64,000 bases of DNA, taken from Acanthornis magna. Its lineage: Eukaryota; Chordata; Aves; Passeriformes; Acanthizidae. The stretch is from assembly GCA_036785705.1 (NCBI GenBank), contig JAWUZG010000136.1, forward strand, positions 2,655,792 to 2,719,791, in the 5' to 3' direction. Below are positions 12,491 to 23,531 of the stretch, piece after piece. The position numbers and the translations under genes are program-made. How positions within the stretch are numbered: position 1 is the stretch's first letter; every line of letters starts with the position of its first letter. A model generated the notes under the pieces. It had not been told where the DNA came from, did not search any database, and saw only the letters and a list, made by a program, of their open reading frames with translations.

Positions 12491-12528
12491 CTTTTTTTTC
12501 TTTTTCTTTTTTTTTTTTTTTTTTTTTT
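12491..12528. repeat. Long T tract (A tail on the minus strand)
   Basis: An almost pure T run of 38 bases is interrupted by two C bases, with an unbroken terminal block of more than 20 T. Read on the minus strand it is an A tail. Fifteen bases before it on that strand lies ATTAAA (plus 12543-12548), a known polyadenylation variant. That arrangement suits the 3' end of a retroposed transcript, but the body (12529 to about 13000) was not recognised and no target duplication was found. Confidence 0.5.
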
Positions 12529-14150
12529 GGGTGTCAATTCTACTTTAATAAAATAAAGATGACCCAATACATTTAACGTAAAGTGCATTAGTTGCCTCTT
12601 GACTGTACTTCTTTGTGAGAGTAAGGATTTGCCACACCCTCTCCGTGTAGCTCATTAAGACAATTTAGGTTTAGAAACGGGAAAAAATTAAGGTTGGAAG
12701 TGAAAAACGGGAGTGTAAGAGAACATATCCTCACTTGATACGATCCACCAGAATAACCATGAAGTTCCATCCAGACAGCAAGAACCACTCACGGCATCTT
12801 GAGCTGAATAGGCAGAGACAGCACCTCTGCCATTTTCCGTGCCAGGAAACCTCCTTCTCTCTTTTTTGGGACTCTCTCAGTTCTCGCCTGTCCCAGCAAA
12901 TACCACAGGGACAGAACCTTTCCTTTCCCATTGTTAATGCTGATACTTTTGGCAATATCAGGCAGGAGGTCAGTGAGGTTGAAGCAGTGTCCAAGAACCA
13001 GGCCAGGGAAACATCATGTGCCAGGGAACCTGCACCTAAAATATTGCTTCTCTCTCTATTTTATCTTTGACTATATGTTCCAGCTGGAGTGGAAACAAAA
13101 TACGAAGGATAAAGAAGAAAAAAGGGTTAAATACAAATGAAAACTGGTTGGGTTTTTTTTGTTTGGTTGGTTTGTTGGGGTTTTTTGAAAAGGAGGGTGG
13201 GAGAAACCAGCTGTTGAAAATCTGAGAAATTGTTTCAACTAATTCTTTTTTCCATAAAGAATACGTATTGCAGTTTAACCAGCCCAACTCTATATTTTAA
13301 AAAGTCTTTACTAGCCTAAGATTCTTAGAAGAAGAAGAAAAAAGAAACTGAGCATATGAGAAAGACTGACTTGAGGACCAGATGGTTTCTGCAGGAGTGA
13401 ATAGATTGTAAAATGTGCTGGGAGTGAACAGCTCCATAGATTAGGCAAGAAGTTTGAGAGATCTTCTGAAAGAACACAACAGCCATGATTCAAAACACTT
13501 ACAGGGTTTTTATTACAACATATAATTGACTGAAACATATCATGATTTATTTCACCATGCCTTATAGTTAGTACATTTTGTGAAATTACAAGGGAATGGA
13601 AATAAAACAAACATTCTTTTAGATTCTTTTAGATTGAAACGTGGCATTTATTTCAAGAACCGATTAAAGTTTACATTTAAAATATTTTCAGCTTACAGTT
13701 GTACTTTCCTGAAGGAAAATTTCTCCTCTAGAATGTCATTATTTACTAATGGGGTTTCATATTTAAATAAAAAACAAAATAGCTTTTTAGCATTTTGTTT
13801 TTTCCCTCCAGCATCTACAGGTTTAATACGATTTCTTTTCATCTCCTTATTTTTCTTTTAAGAAGGAAGAGAAGACAGGGGTAAAAATGGAGAGGCAAAG
13901 CAGAAAATGGAAAATATGAAACTGAACTGGTTTACATTTCTGGGTAATTAAAATACTTCCACAAGGAAAAACTTCACAGAGGAGAGTAGAAAACTACTAA
14001 AGAACATTAAAAAAAAAAAAGCTATTACAGTGTTCTTTCCAAAGGTTTTAATTTTAATATTGTGGACCAATAGCTATGAAAACAGTTATAAAAGCCTGCA
14101 AAATATAAAAGGATGTGGGTAGTAAAAGCCCTGTGTTTTCACTGGGTTGG
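12529..14150. other. Unassigned; possible minus-strand retroposed transcript, then single-copy DNA
   Basis: If the neighbouring T tract is a retroposed tail, its transcript body would occupy 12529 to roughly 13000 on the minus strand. The frames there are short and unrecognised. A G/T-rich patch lies at 13146-13188. Frames near 13311-13861 are under 100 codons and look random. Confidence 0.35.
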
Positions 14151-14194
14151 CATATGGCTCTCCCCTTCTGTACAAGGAGAAGGAGAGCCATGTG
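14151..14194. repeat. Near-perfect inverted repeat (hairpin)
   Basis: The left arm CATATGGCTCT pairs with the right arm AGAGCCATGTG. After a two-base CC bulge, CCTTCT pairs with AGAAGG around the 8-base loop GTACAAGG. The stem has 17 pairs with one G-T wobble. At 44 bases it is shorter than a typical microRNA precursor, and the outer flanks do not extend the stem. Its role is unknown. Confidence 0.6.
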
Positions 14195-15566
14195 AAGAAC
14201 AGCAGCAATAAGGAAACCCTAGGGGACCTCCTCGAGTGCCTGTTTATGTACCCAGTTGGGAAGAAACATGTGATTTCTATCCATTTCTCTTTTTACTTTT
14301 TCTGTGTGAAGTTCAGCCTTTAAAGAGTTGTTTCTGCTTAATTACTGCTGCATCAACACTGTGGGTATTTGCTGGAATGGCCATTTCTGGAGTGCACTCT
14401 GCATTTCTACCTCTAATTCTTGAAGACAATTGTCAAAGCTGTTCTCATTTGAAGCCTAAGCACAAGGGCAGCGTGTCTTAAATAAAAAGAGAATTTTACC
14501 ATCAAAGAGAAACAAAGAGAATTTCATATCTGCCCTGCCTCTGAAGCTGAATCACATCTTTTATGAGACCAGGGAAAGTTTAACATCAGCTTTTGAGAGC
14601 TTCAAGGACAAAAAGACATTGATACGGCCCCTTATCCGTGGGTGAACTTTCTTCTTAGCTCAGCACTGTCTATAAAAATAAACAAAACTGAAAGATGAAA
14701 CAGAAAAGCAATGAGGAAGAAAATTGTTGCTTTTGAACAACAAATAAGTAAGCACACACTATTACACCTAATAAATTAACACCAGTGTCAATGAAAAATA
14801 AAAATAACATTTTCAAAGGACAGCTTGTCATGTTCTCATGACTCAGAGATTGTTGTTTGTTTTTCCCCTTTCTACTCCCCCCTTTAATTAATACATTTGC
14901 TTCCAAATAAGATCCGAGCATTAGGAAAATGTCACACCATATGTGTGTTTATTTTTGCTCAAGTAATTATAATGGTGTAAGATCTCTCTTTTCCTTTCTT
15001 CGCTTGCTGAGACAGAATGTTCCTTCGGAGGATAGAACAGCCTCAAAGCAGCTGCTCCAACATCTGAGGCAGAGAAAAAGTCAAATTTTCATCCTCTTAT
15101 CCTTGTGCATGCAACGACCTTTGTGGGGGACTGAGGGAGCCCTTCCTTCAGGGGTCTCTCCACAAGGTTTGGAGGGCTTGGCTCTGGCAGTGGGTGGAAA
15201 ATGGGATCCTGTGGGGTAGGGCAAAGCCCCAACGTGACAAAAAACATCTCTGTGAATGCTTTTCAACAAATGCCTGGCAGCTCAGGCATGTGAGCATGAC
15301 CAGCTTCTGCACTGGCTGCTCTTTTGGAAGAAAAGCTACGAGGATTTTGGCAATAATTGTGTCCAAGCAAGCTGGGGGACTGGGAGCCAAAACACTGCAC
15401 CAGCCCAAAACAACTGCCCTCTTGGACCAGGATGGTTCTTAATGTTTCCTTACTGTTCCTGGGGTGGAACTTTCTTCCTCACTGCTGAATATTTTTTCCA
15501 TCCCACCAGTGAGTTCTGATGTGTTCTGAGTGGTCAGATGTTTGCAGGTGTTGTTTCTATTAGCAG
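14195..15566. other. Single-copy DNA, no gene
   Basis: Overlapping frames on both strands between 15081 and 15519 (60-87 codons) lie in a slightly GC-richer patch. They carry no domain signature, and no splice pattern could be supported. Confidence 0.5.
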
Positions 15567-15606
15567 TATTAGTATTAGTATTAGTATTAGTATTAGTATT
15601 AGTATT
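15567..15606. repeat. (TATTAG)n hexanucleotide microsatellite
   Basis: Six perfect TATTAG units run from 15567 to 15602, followed by a partial unit. A degenerate seventh unit (TATTAG then CAG) precedes them. It is not the vertebrate telomere repeat TTAGGG. The repeat creates the short Ile-Ser or Leu-Val runs seen in conceptual translations of this region. Confidence 0.9.
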
Positions 15607-16712
15607 TCTGCCATTGCAATCTTACTTCAGTTACCAATGCAATATCACTCTCCAGCATCATTGTCCACAAAGCAGAAACCTCTCTCCCAGAAGACAGAGA
15701 TGGTGTGGAGGGCACCGAGGATTTTCTTACTGCTGTTGGTTTTTACATGATCATGTCAAGATGGTGCCAAACACGGAAAATACCTTGTGCCAAAGGATAT
15801 GATGTGACAATTTCATGATTCTAGACGTAAAGAGAAATACTCTTGGTATGAAGTTGGATATTTCACATGCTGGGTGATTTAAAAGGTCTTCAGGATATCT
15901 GCAATGCTTTCAAAATTTTCTCCTGCCACACCTACAATTCTTCCAATTCCATTTTCAACAAATTAACACTTGCAGAGTTGAAAAAGCAGCAAAAGACATC
16001 AGAAATAAAAGTCAAAAACTTCAATCAGGGCCACTTATTTTATGAATAAGAATGAATAGTACGGGGGGGGGGGGGGAAGACCAAAGAACATTCCTTTCTC
16101 TTTAAGGCATAAAGAGTTTTCATAACCAAAGCAAAACTGCACAGTGGTTGTAGTCCTCTGGTTATTGATTAAAATATGATCTTGTCCTTTCTGTATCTAG
16201 AACTAAACTTGCAGGATGTTGGGTTTTCATCTCCATTTGCATTTTCATTCCATTTTCCAAAAGCTACAGTTCATTTCAGTACAGCACATCATGATTCTGG
16301 GAAGCAGCATTTAGACTTAAGGTCATTTTCACCCTCATACCTATTTACCCACACTATGGCATAACAAATGTGAGCTTTCTATCTGAAAGAGATTTTATTG
16401 CTTCATTTCCAGGAGCAAAGGAATGAGAGGTTTAATATAGCTGGTTCAGGATTTTCTACTTAGTGGTTTTAAAGTGTTATATATGTAATAAAATTCCCCA
16501 TCCTTATGTATCCGTCTCAGTGTTCATTTCCTTGATATCAAGATTCAAAAGTCCTAATATTGCTGTAATCTACATTCCATTATTAAGGGTTCCTGAGAAA
16601 GATTTTTAAAAAACCAAACCAACAAAAAAACCAGGCACAAACAAGAAACTATCTTCAGTGGTAGGTTTTTGTTCTGCCGTTGGATTTTGGGGGAGGAAGG
16701 GGTCATTTGCCA
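15607..16712. other. Single-copy AT-rich DNA, no gene
   Basis: Apart from a 14-base G run listed separately, nothing is recognised. Frames are at most about 60 codons outside the microsatellite-driven ones. Confidence 0.55.
16063..16076. repeat. (G)14 homopolymer
   Basis: An uninterrupted run of 14 G bases sits in AT-rich surroundings. It can form a quadruplex and is prone to length error in sequencing. No functional context is seen. Confidence 0.9.
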
Positions 16713-16806
16713 ATCTTCAGTGTTCGAGGCCAGGTTGGCTGGGGCAGGGAGTTGGAACAAGATGATCTTTAAAAATCCTTCCAACCCAAATTATTCTGTG
16801 ATTCAC
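16713..16806 (+). mobile_element. CR1 LINE 3' fragment with internal deletion
   Basis: GTGTTCGAGGCCAGGTTGGC joins directly to GTTGGAACAAGATGATCTTT and ends TTCCAACCCAAATTATTCTG. In the other CR1 copies of this window these two blocks are separated by about 45 bases covering the GGAAGGTGTCCCTGCCCATG segment. This copy has lost that segment. It is in plus orientation and non-coding. Confidence 0.8.
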
Positions 16807-18430
16807 AGCTTTGCTTTCATTTTTATTCTTCCCTTAATCCTTCCATGACACCTGAGCTTAAATCAAACACAAAACCACAAGCAACGGCACATCACTTATG
16901 CCGCAACGTATGAACAAGAGCAGCGTTTCCCAGATAATTTCAAATCTCTCTGATGGATCAGTTGTTAGCAAAATCAAACTTTCAGCATATTTTGAACCAG
17001 AACAGATGCTTTTCATGTTTAATGAAAAAAGGAAACTCTTCCCAGATTGTTTCATTGACCTCTCTCAATCTGGGTCACTAATCGTCTTTAAGCATTCCAT
17101 GTATTTTGAATAAATCTGGATGTTCTGTAATAATCCAAGATCAATCAACATAAAGAATGTATTTTATCCCAGATGTGGCCTGGGAAGATATTTTCTTGAG
17201 GAATGTAGAACATTTGGGATTCAAACTGCAATGTTTTCCAAGGTTCTTTAACTTGAGAATTTAAAACAAGAATTACCTGCACCCTAGTGTTATTTGAAGT
17301 AATTAAAAAGTCTGTGAAAGGCAATATAAATAATCCCATATACTCTAACACAAGCACTCTATTTTTTTACAGTGGGCTTACTGGTTTGGCATAAAATGTA
17401 AGCAAAACAAAAATGAGGTGAAATTTGTTACTTCTTTTTCACTTCAACATAAACTCAAAGACTTCAATCTTGCTAGAATTTATGCATGCACTCATCTGTA
17501 AGCACATGAATAATCTTCTTTATTTCAGCAGCAATACTCATCTGCTTAAACTAAGCTTTAAAGACTTCCCACAGAAGCCATTTCCAAGCACATTTCGAAG
17601 TTTGTGTCGTGAGCAGTGCAACTTAGGTTTAATTATAAGGGAATTGTGTTGTTTCTCTCAGAGATGTAGCTGGTGCTCTGTACTCCAGGGGAAACAACCA
17701 ATGTACATATTGATTTATTTATTTTAGAACGCTCTGCTGGCCCCCACCAAATCACTGAAAATTTCAAAGTTGGCAGACGTGGCCTGAAATCCCCAAGGAA
17801 AAGGTGTGGGGGTATTCCCCAGCAATCATGGAATGCCAAATGGACTTCCTCTAGAGGTCTTTTGGACCAGGGAAAAATTAGACAGTGTATCAGCTGGAGC
17901 TAGTCTCAGATCAGGTCTCTCATCTATTTCTCCAGCCTGCTTTACAAACAAATGAAATCCATGCCCACACTAAGTAAAAATGAGGTTTGTCCCAGTTAAC
18001 AGCAGCAAACCAAGGAACAGAACCAGGCTCTGTGTGAATGTGACAATCCTTTCTCATCAATATACAGAAGTATTCTATATACTTCTTCAAAGTATTAAAC
18101 TGTGAGACAATTTATAACATCCTGCCAATTGAAGTGAGATGGGGATTTGACTCTTAAAACCATTCTAGCTTGCGTGCAGTAAAGTCACTCAGTACATCCA
18201 AAGCTCAGCACAGTCCCACAGTGCACCCTAAGTGTCTGCTCTATCTGTGGGGTGGGGCTGTAAACCTGAATTAATTACGCTGAGAGCACCTGGCTCTGCC
18301 TTTTGCATGTGCTTTTACCCACAGAGTCAGAACTTGGGTCAGCGCAGCAGTGGTGTCAGTGGTGCAGTGACACCAAGCCCTGCTCAAATGGCTTTGCAAA
18401 CACACACAGCCGCCGGAGGAGGCCCTCAGG
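16807..18430. other. Single-copy DNA, no gene
   Basis: Frames are below 100 codons. No RNA gene or repeat family is recognised before the nested CR1/LTR locus. Confidence 0.55.
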
Positions 18431-18510
18431 AGAATCACAGAGTCACACAATGGTTTGGTTTGGAAGGGACCTTAAAGATCAGCCAGTTCCAGCCCCCTGC
18501 CATGGGCAGG
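18431..18510 (-). mobile_element. CR1 LINE 3' end, split by an LTR (tail half)
   Basis: AGAATCACAGAGTCACACAA, then TGGTTTGGTTTGGAAGGGAC, CTTAAAGATCA and CCCCCTGCCATGGGCAGG is the reverse complement of the CR1 tail. The CR1 is interrupted after GGCAGG at 18505-18510 and continues at 19077. Confidence 0.9.
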
Positions 18511-19076
18511 TATCGCAGCTCACGTGGGCTTTGCTCTGAGCCTCATGCTGCGGTCTCTCGCCGTGGCCGCACGGCTAGTTCAGGCATCGCTCGGTGGCGA
18601 TAAACACCGAGCGCGCTTTCGTTCAGGGTCCGCAGAGCAGTGCTGCAAAGAAGCTCTGAGAGGCAGGACGAGCCGGGAACCGGAACGGTAAAGAAGGAGG
18701 CGGACTTTGAGGCTGAGTCTTCGAAGAGGAAGGTTAATTGAAGACGAGACGAGAACACGAGGACTGGGGCGAAGACCGAGTTTCCAAGCCACAGAACACC
18801 GGTCGGCAAGGGGCTAAGAGGAAGCAGGGAATGGGAGTGGCCAGCATCGGGAACCAATCAGGGAGAGGGGACAGGGCGGTACCAAGGGGATAAAACGAAT
18901 AGGGGTTTACAGGGGGAGTGACCGAAATCTGGGGCGTTACTAAACATTACAGTAAGGAGAACTTTCCTGAAACTTAACCAAATAAGGAGAAAAGCAGGTA
19001 GAGGCCGCAGGGGATCATGGTTTCTCCTTCCTGCGGTTGCCCCTCTGGGTCCACCCAGACCTTTGCCACTGCAACA
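18511..19076 (+). mobile_element. CpG-rich solo LTR inserted into CR1, 6-bp target duplication
   Basis: The 566-bp insert starts TATCGCAG and ends CTGCAACA. These are imperfect inverted termini, and the first two bases probably decayed from TG. It is flanked by a perfect duplication of GGCAGG (18505-18510 and 19077-19082). A 6-bp duplication is typical of class II (beta/alpha-like, ERVK) retroviruses. Plus-strand promoter features are CCAAT at 18854-18858 and the TATA-like GATAAAAC at 18889-18896. About 33 CpG sites remain, against very few in the surrounding CR1 sequence. I found no canonical AATAAA after the TATA box. No internal viral genes are attached. Orientation is inferred from the promoter elements alone. 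Confidence 0.85.
18854..18896 (+). promoter_or_regulatory. LTR promoter elements: CCAAT and TATA-like box
   Basis: CCAAT (18854-18858) lies about 35 bases before GATAAAAC (18889-18896), within the 3' half of the LTR where the U3-R junction is expected. They are recognisable as consensus elements only; use is unknown. Confidence 0.45.
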
Positions 19077-19155
19077 GGCAGGGACAGCCTCCACTGTCCC
19101 AGGTTTCTCAAATCCCTGTCCAACCTGGCCTTGGACACTTCCAGGGATGGGGTGT
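19077..19155 (-). mobile_element. CR1 LINE, continuation of the split element
   Basis: GGCAGGGACAGCCTCCACTG, then TCCCAGG and CCTGTCCAACCTGGCCTTGG and ACACTTCCAGGGATGGGG continues the CR1 interrupted at 18510, in the same minus orientation. Removing the LTR and one GGCAGG copy restores a continuous CR1 alignment. Confidence 0.85.
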
Positions 19156-21457
19156 GAAAGGGATGTGTTGGCACCCACAATATTGCAGATTCCCAGTCAG
19201 AACAACAGGCCAACAAAATTAAAAAGATCCTCGCACAAAATAAAAGTCTAGTGAACCAGCTAGAGAATTTTGCCCATTTCTCTTTCCTTACACCAAGAGA
19301 CCTCCAGGTGTTTGTCCCAAGAAGTGCTTCCAGCACAGACAGGTCTCACACTTGGCAACAAAGGAACTTTGTTGAAGGTGCCACATGTTCCTCACAAAGG
19401 TCATTTCAAGGTGGTGTTTCCCATCCCCACCTTCCACTGGGATGTGGCCATACGATAAAGGGAAGGTGTTTTGAGCAATGCTTTTTCACCTTTTTTTTTT
19501 TATTTTTATTTTTTCACCATTTTTAAACTGGTTTGCAGATCCATATATTCATTTTGCTAGATGTGCAGGTCAATATGTGGTAATTCCAAGATGCCTGGGA
19601 GGACACTGGCTTTTCTAACTACTTGCCAATGGTCTTGGAGCTGTCAGCTAAAAGGTTTGACCCTGGAGGAATAGATATTGACAATTTCACCTGTAAAGGT
19701 TTGTCCAATGTCTCCTCCACATCAGTCTTCAATACACAGGTCTAGAAAGTCACCCCTATTTCCAAAGTTTATTTTCCTACCTTATTAGGGCAAGAATCAT
19801 ATTTCAATTGCTTTTCTTTATTAAAAAATGAATAATTCCTAAATGCATATTAGTGTGACGATAGAAGCCATATGGACTTCCATGTGAAATATTTATAACT
19901 TCCTCTCTCTCTCTTATTCTTGTTTTTAACAGAATAGAGAGAAATGGAAAGCTGGAGGGAAAAAAAATCATATCCTCAAAAATTACATGTGCTTAACATC
20001 AAAACATTTTAATTGAACTTCACATTACAAAAATCCAGATGGTCCATGTTCTGTTCAAGCCTCAGGAGGGCTGCAACATGTTACCATGTGTGAGATGCAT
20101 CATCCCCTTCCTCTTCTTGACTGTACAGAGGACTTTCAGCCAAGACACCACAGGCTGGCGAAATCTGAATTTTAGAGTCTCTTAGGGATTCGGGGAGATT
20201 TCAGGGAATGCTTGAGGGATTTGGGATATCATCCCCCCTTTCTTGCAGACTGAATCCACACAATCTAAAAATCCCTTTCTGGGTTGGTGCAAAGGAGCTA
20301 GACTTGAATGGAAGCAGAACAGACCCATCTGACCTTCAGCTGCAGCAAATCAGTTCCATAAACACACCACACCTCGATCTGGCCCAATTTACACCCACTC
20401 AGGGTCTCACCAACAATGTGTAAGTACCTGTGCATTGACACTCCTTCTGGTTCAGACTTTTACATTTAAAACATTATTTTATTGTCCTGTGGCACCCTGC
20501 CCACAGTACACCACTTTGGTGCCATAAAAAGTAAATATTTCTCTATTCCCCAGTTGTGATAAAGCCCAACAGCAGTGCACCTGGTGCTGTGACACCGACA
20601 CATTTCCCGGTGAATGGCCTCTGTAGAACCTTCCATGACTTATATGGATTTAAGCCACTGCTCTTGAAGCTCATATGGCAAAACTGGTGGTAATTAGTTA
20701 CATTGGGTAATGGTTCCACTTACATAAACATTGCCATAATTGTTTTTGAGACCGAACCTCAAATTAAATCAAATCTCGATGTACTGATATTTCAAGCAGC
20801 CCTCACCACTCCTCAGGAGACCATCACCTCCTACAAATTTCTTTATCTTCTCCTTAAAAAACAAATTATTATGCCCTGAATCACAAGACAGGCCATAAAG
20901 TGCAAGTTCCTGACTCCTCCTGGGGAGCAGAAGGAAGGTGGGCATGAGGTTTGTGACCCAAAACTAATCAGCACAATAGTCAGTGTCTTCTTGTCTTTGC
21001 CTATGATCAGTTTAGGTCTACAAATAAGATAAATTGCAAATGCAAGGTTTGGTTCAGATGAACACTGGCATCAGACACACCAAGCTCTTGTAGCTGCCAG
21101 CTCACATAAGAAATGACAGAACATTTTAACAAGTGACTGAGTGTGCTGCAAAGGGATCAGGATTGGCAGGTTGATGTGTGGAGAGTGATGGCTGGGGAAG
21201 ATTTTGAATTGGAAATACGTTAAGCTCACTAGTGCAGGGGGAAGTTTTATGCTTTCAGGCACATCTGCAAAAAAAAAAATAAAAATTAAAGTGAACTGAA
21301 AGTAACCTGACTCCAACACCATTCATGTTTGACCATCATCAAGATGAAATTACTGCAAATAGCTACCAAGAAACAAGTGTTGATGATTCTTGTTTTCTAC
21401 TTCAATGATATGAAAAGGAAAATTCTAAACAAAGCGTCAAATGAAATTTAGTGATGT
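19156..21457. other. Single-copy DNA, no gene
   Basis: T-rich and A-rich runs occur at 19490-19513 and 21269-21283. Open frames stay below about 100 codons. No repeat family or RNA gene is recognised. Confidence 0.55.
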
Positions 21458-21801
21458 TGTCCTAGTTTGAGCAATACACAAGAAAAGCAGGTTATGAGGC
21501 TGTGCTTTTTCCTTGCAGGCTGCTCTTTCCATTAGGTCTTCAAGGACATTTTACCTTTTTCTCCTCAATATATATATTTTTTACACCACTTGCTGGAGAT
21601 GTTGACAATTGAGCAGAACTGTGAGCTGGTGCAGGGACCTTCTGGGGTGCTGGGTTAAGGAGATAAAGGATAAAACAAACTGAAGAAGGGGATGTTGCAA
21701 CAGAAGGAAGTGAGAAGAATGGCTTGAGGAGAAAGAAAGTAAATCTGTCTTTTTTTGGAAAGAATAGAAAAGGAAAGAGAGGATGGTGCCCGAAGAGGGA
21801 G
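21458..21801 (+). mobile_element. Possible degraded retroviral LTR with primer-binding-site-like sequence
   Basis: The stretch begins TGTCCTAGTTTGAGC, the kind of terminus seen in avian LTRs, and has a TATATATATT core near 21568. At 21784-21801 it contains TGGTGCCCGAAGAGGGAG, which matches 15 of 18 bases of the primer-binding site for lysine tRNA. There is no clear CA end just before that site, no AATAAA, and no target duplication I could find. The call is tentative; chance remains possible. Confidence 0.3.
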
Positions 21802-23048
21802 CCAAATCCTCCCTGGGACTCTGAAGACAATGTTTGTTGTCAAAAGGGACTGTTTGTGGTGCCAGCAATCCCATATGGGGAATGTATGGATAAAAGGAAA
21901 TTGATCCTTACCTTTTTTTAGTGCCAGAATGCAGACTAGATAACTGATCTTAAATTTTAAAATTAAATGTCAGATTTTATTAAATGCCATGTTCAATTTT
22001 AAAATAAAGCTGTGACCATGACAATAATTATAAGGTGACAGAACTATTGTGGCTTAACAAACTGGCACACTTCACCCAAATCGCCATCCTGGTCCTCGTG
22101 CACAGCCTCAGCCCAAGGCAAACGTACAGAAAATTGATTTAGCTCTGCTCACAGGGACAGAGGGTTAACAGAAGCTCCATTATTTCTCACGGCACGTGGA
22201 AAATTGCTGCAGCTCAGTGATGCACAGCAACCTGTGACAGCACATCCTCTCTGCTTGGAGGTGTGCTGGGCCATGAAATAATGGCCCAAGTCCTCAGCCC
22301 TGAGACACACAGAGCACAGAGCAGGGAAAAACACGAGGCAGAAATGGATGCAGGAAAAAGTGGAAAGAGAAGGGATAGATTAAGTGACACCACAAGTTTT
22401 TCCAGCACTCAGTCTTGAGAACCTGCAAGTTCAGTTGAGACCAAATTAATTCACAGAGTAAATCCGCAGAGGTCATTGCCTCTTCCAGCATTTGGTCTCA
22501 GCCGTTTGCTCTGAATTGCAGGGATTCCTCGGGGCCCCTGGGCAAGCTGGTGGTCAGCCACAAGGAGATAGATACCTGACCTGATATTTGCTTAACACTT
22601 AGCTCATCCTACTCTCTTCGCTGGTTTTCTACTGCACCTGATTCTCCCGTGTGATTCAGGAGTGATCAAAGGGTTGTCTATTTAATTACATTAGTGATAT
22701 CTTGGAGAAATTATTGCTATTTTTCTGATTGTATCAATAATTCGCTCACCTATTAAAGCATCAACACTATAAACACACACAAAATATAAATACCTACACT
22801 ATAAAACCCACCCCACCCCGAATATGCCTCCATGGATACCTGGAATTTGCACTGTAAATTAAGCCACCATGACAGAATTTGGGATAAAGTAAAGGTGGCA
22901 CTGCTGTCTGAGTGTTAACTGGGACCTAGGGGAGGTTAACAAAGCTGCAGGAGAGGGATGTGTCACTGACAGTGTGCACAAAGAATGCAGAATTTATGGG
23001 CCACAGGGAAAGCAACTGAGCTGAAATCAGTTTGGACCGTGTAAAAAA
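21802..23048. other. Single-copy DNA, no gene
   Basis: Frames are under 70 codons. The part after about 22885 could be U3 sequence of the following LTR-like element, but its 5' boundary is not clear. Confidence 0.5.
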
Positions 23049-23471
23049 TAATTCCAGCAGAGCAAGATTGTGACCACTGCTGCAAGATGAGAAACACTCT
23101 AACTGAAAGGAAAAGACTGAGAATGGGAGAAATTAGCATTGGAAGTGAGGGAATCATTTAACAAATAGAATAACAGAACTGTGTAGCCAATGACCGTCAA
23201 TTCCCTTATTTTCTAAAAGGTACAAATAGTGAAAAGTTTTGAACTACCTTGGGATCCCCCAAACCAAGGAGCCCAGGGTGAAAATGGACCAACAGGACAC
23301 CACTGGACCCACAGGTGGTGACTATTTCTGCTTAATCTGTCTCTCTCACTCTTTCCCCCCTCCCTCCCTTTTCTATTTCTTTCTGTCTCTCTATCACATA
23401 TTTGCTGTTAAATAAAATCCATCTTACTGACTCCCAGATACGACGTCGTTTGCACCTTAATTCCAGCAGAG
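23049..23471 (+). mobile_element. LTR-like segment bracketed by a 14-bp direct repeat
   Basis: Plus-strand LTR features are a TATA-like TCTAAAAGG at 23212-23220, then a pyrimidine-rich tract at 23331-23395, AATAAA at 23411-23416 and a short U5-like end. The sequence between TATA and AATAAA is of the length expected for R of avian retroviral LTRs. The segment is bracketed by identical copies of TAATTCCAGCAGAG at 23049-23062 and 23458-23471. True LTR boundaries are not certain: the U3 might start earlier, near 22885. No coding remnant is attached. Confidence 0.5.
23411..23416 (+). terminator. LTR polyadenylation signal AATAAA
   Basis: AATAAA follows the pyrimidine-rich tract and lies about 190 bases after the TATA-like box, as in an LTR R region. 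It is inferred by position. Confidence 0.4.
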
Positions 23472-23531
23472 GCATCTCTCAATAAATAACAATGCCCCTC
23501 TGAGTTCATCAAGAAAAAAAGACAATAAATA

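Noticed and set aside
15567..15606. Interstitial telomere repeat
   Set aside because: The unit is TATTAG, not TTAGGG, and is a simple microsatellite.
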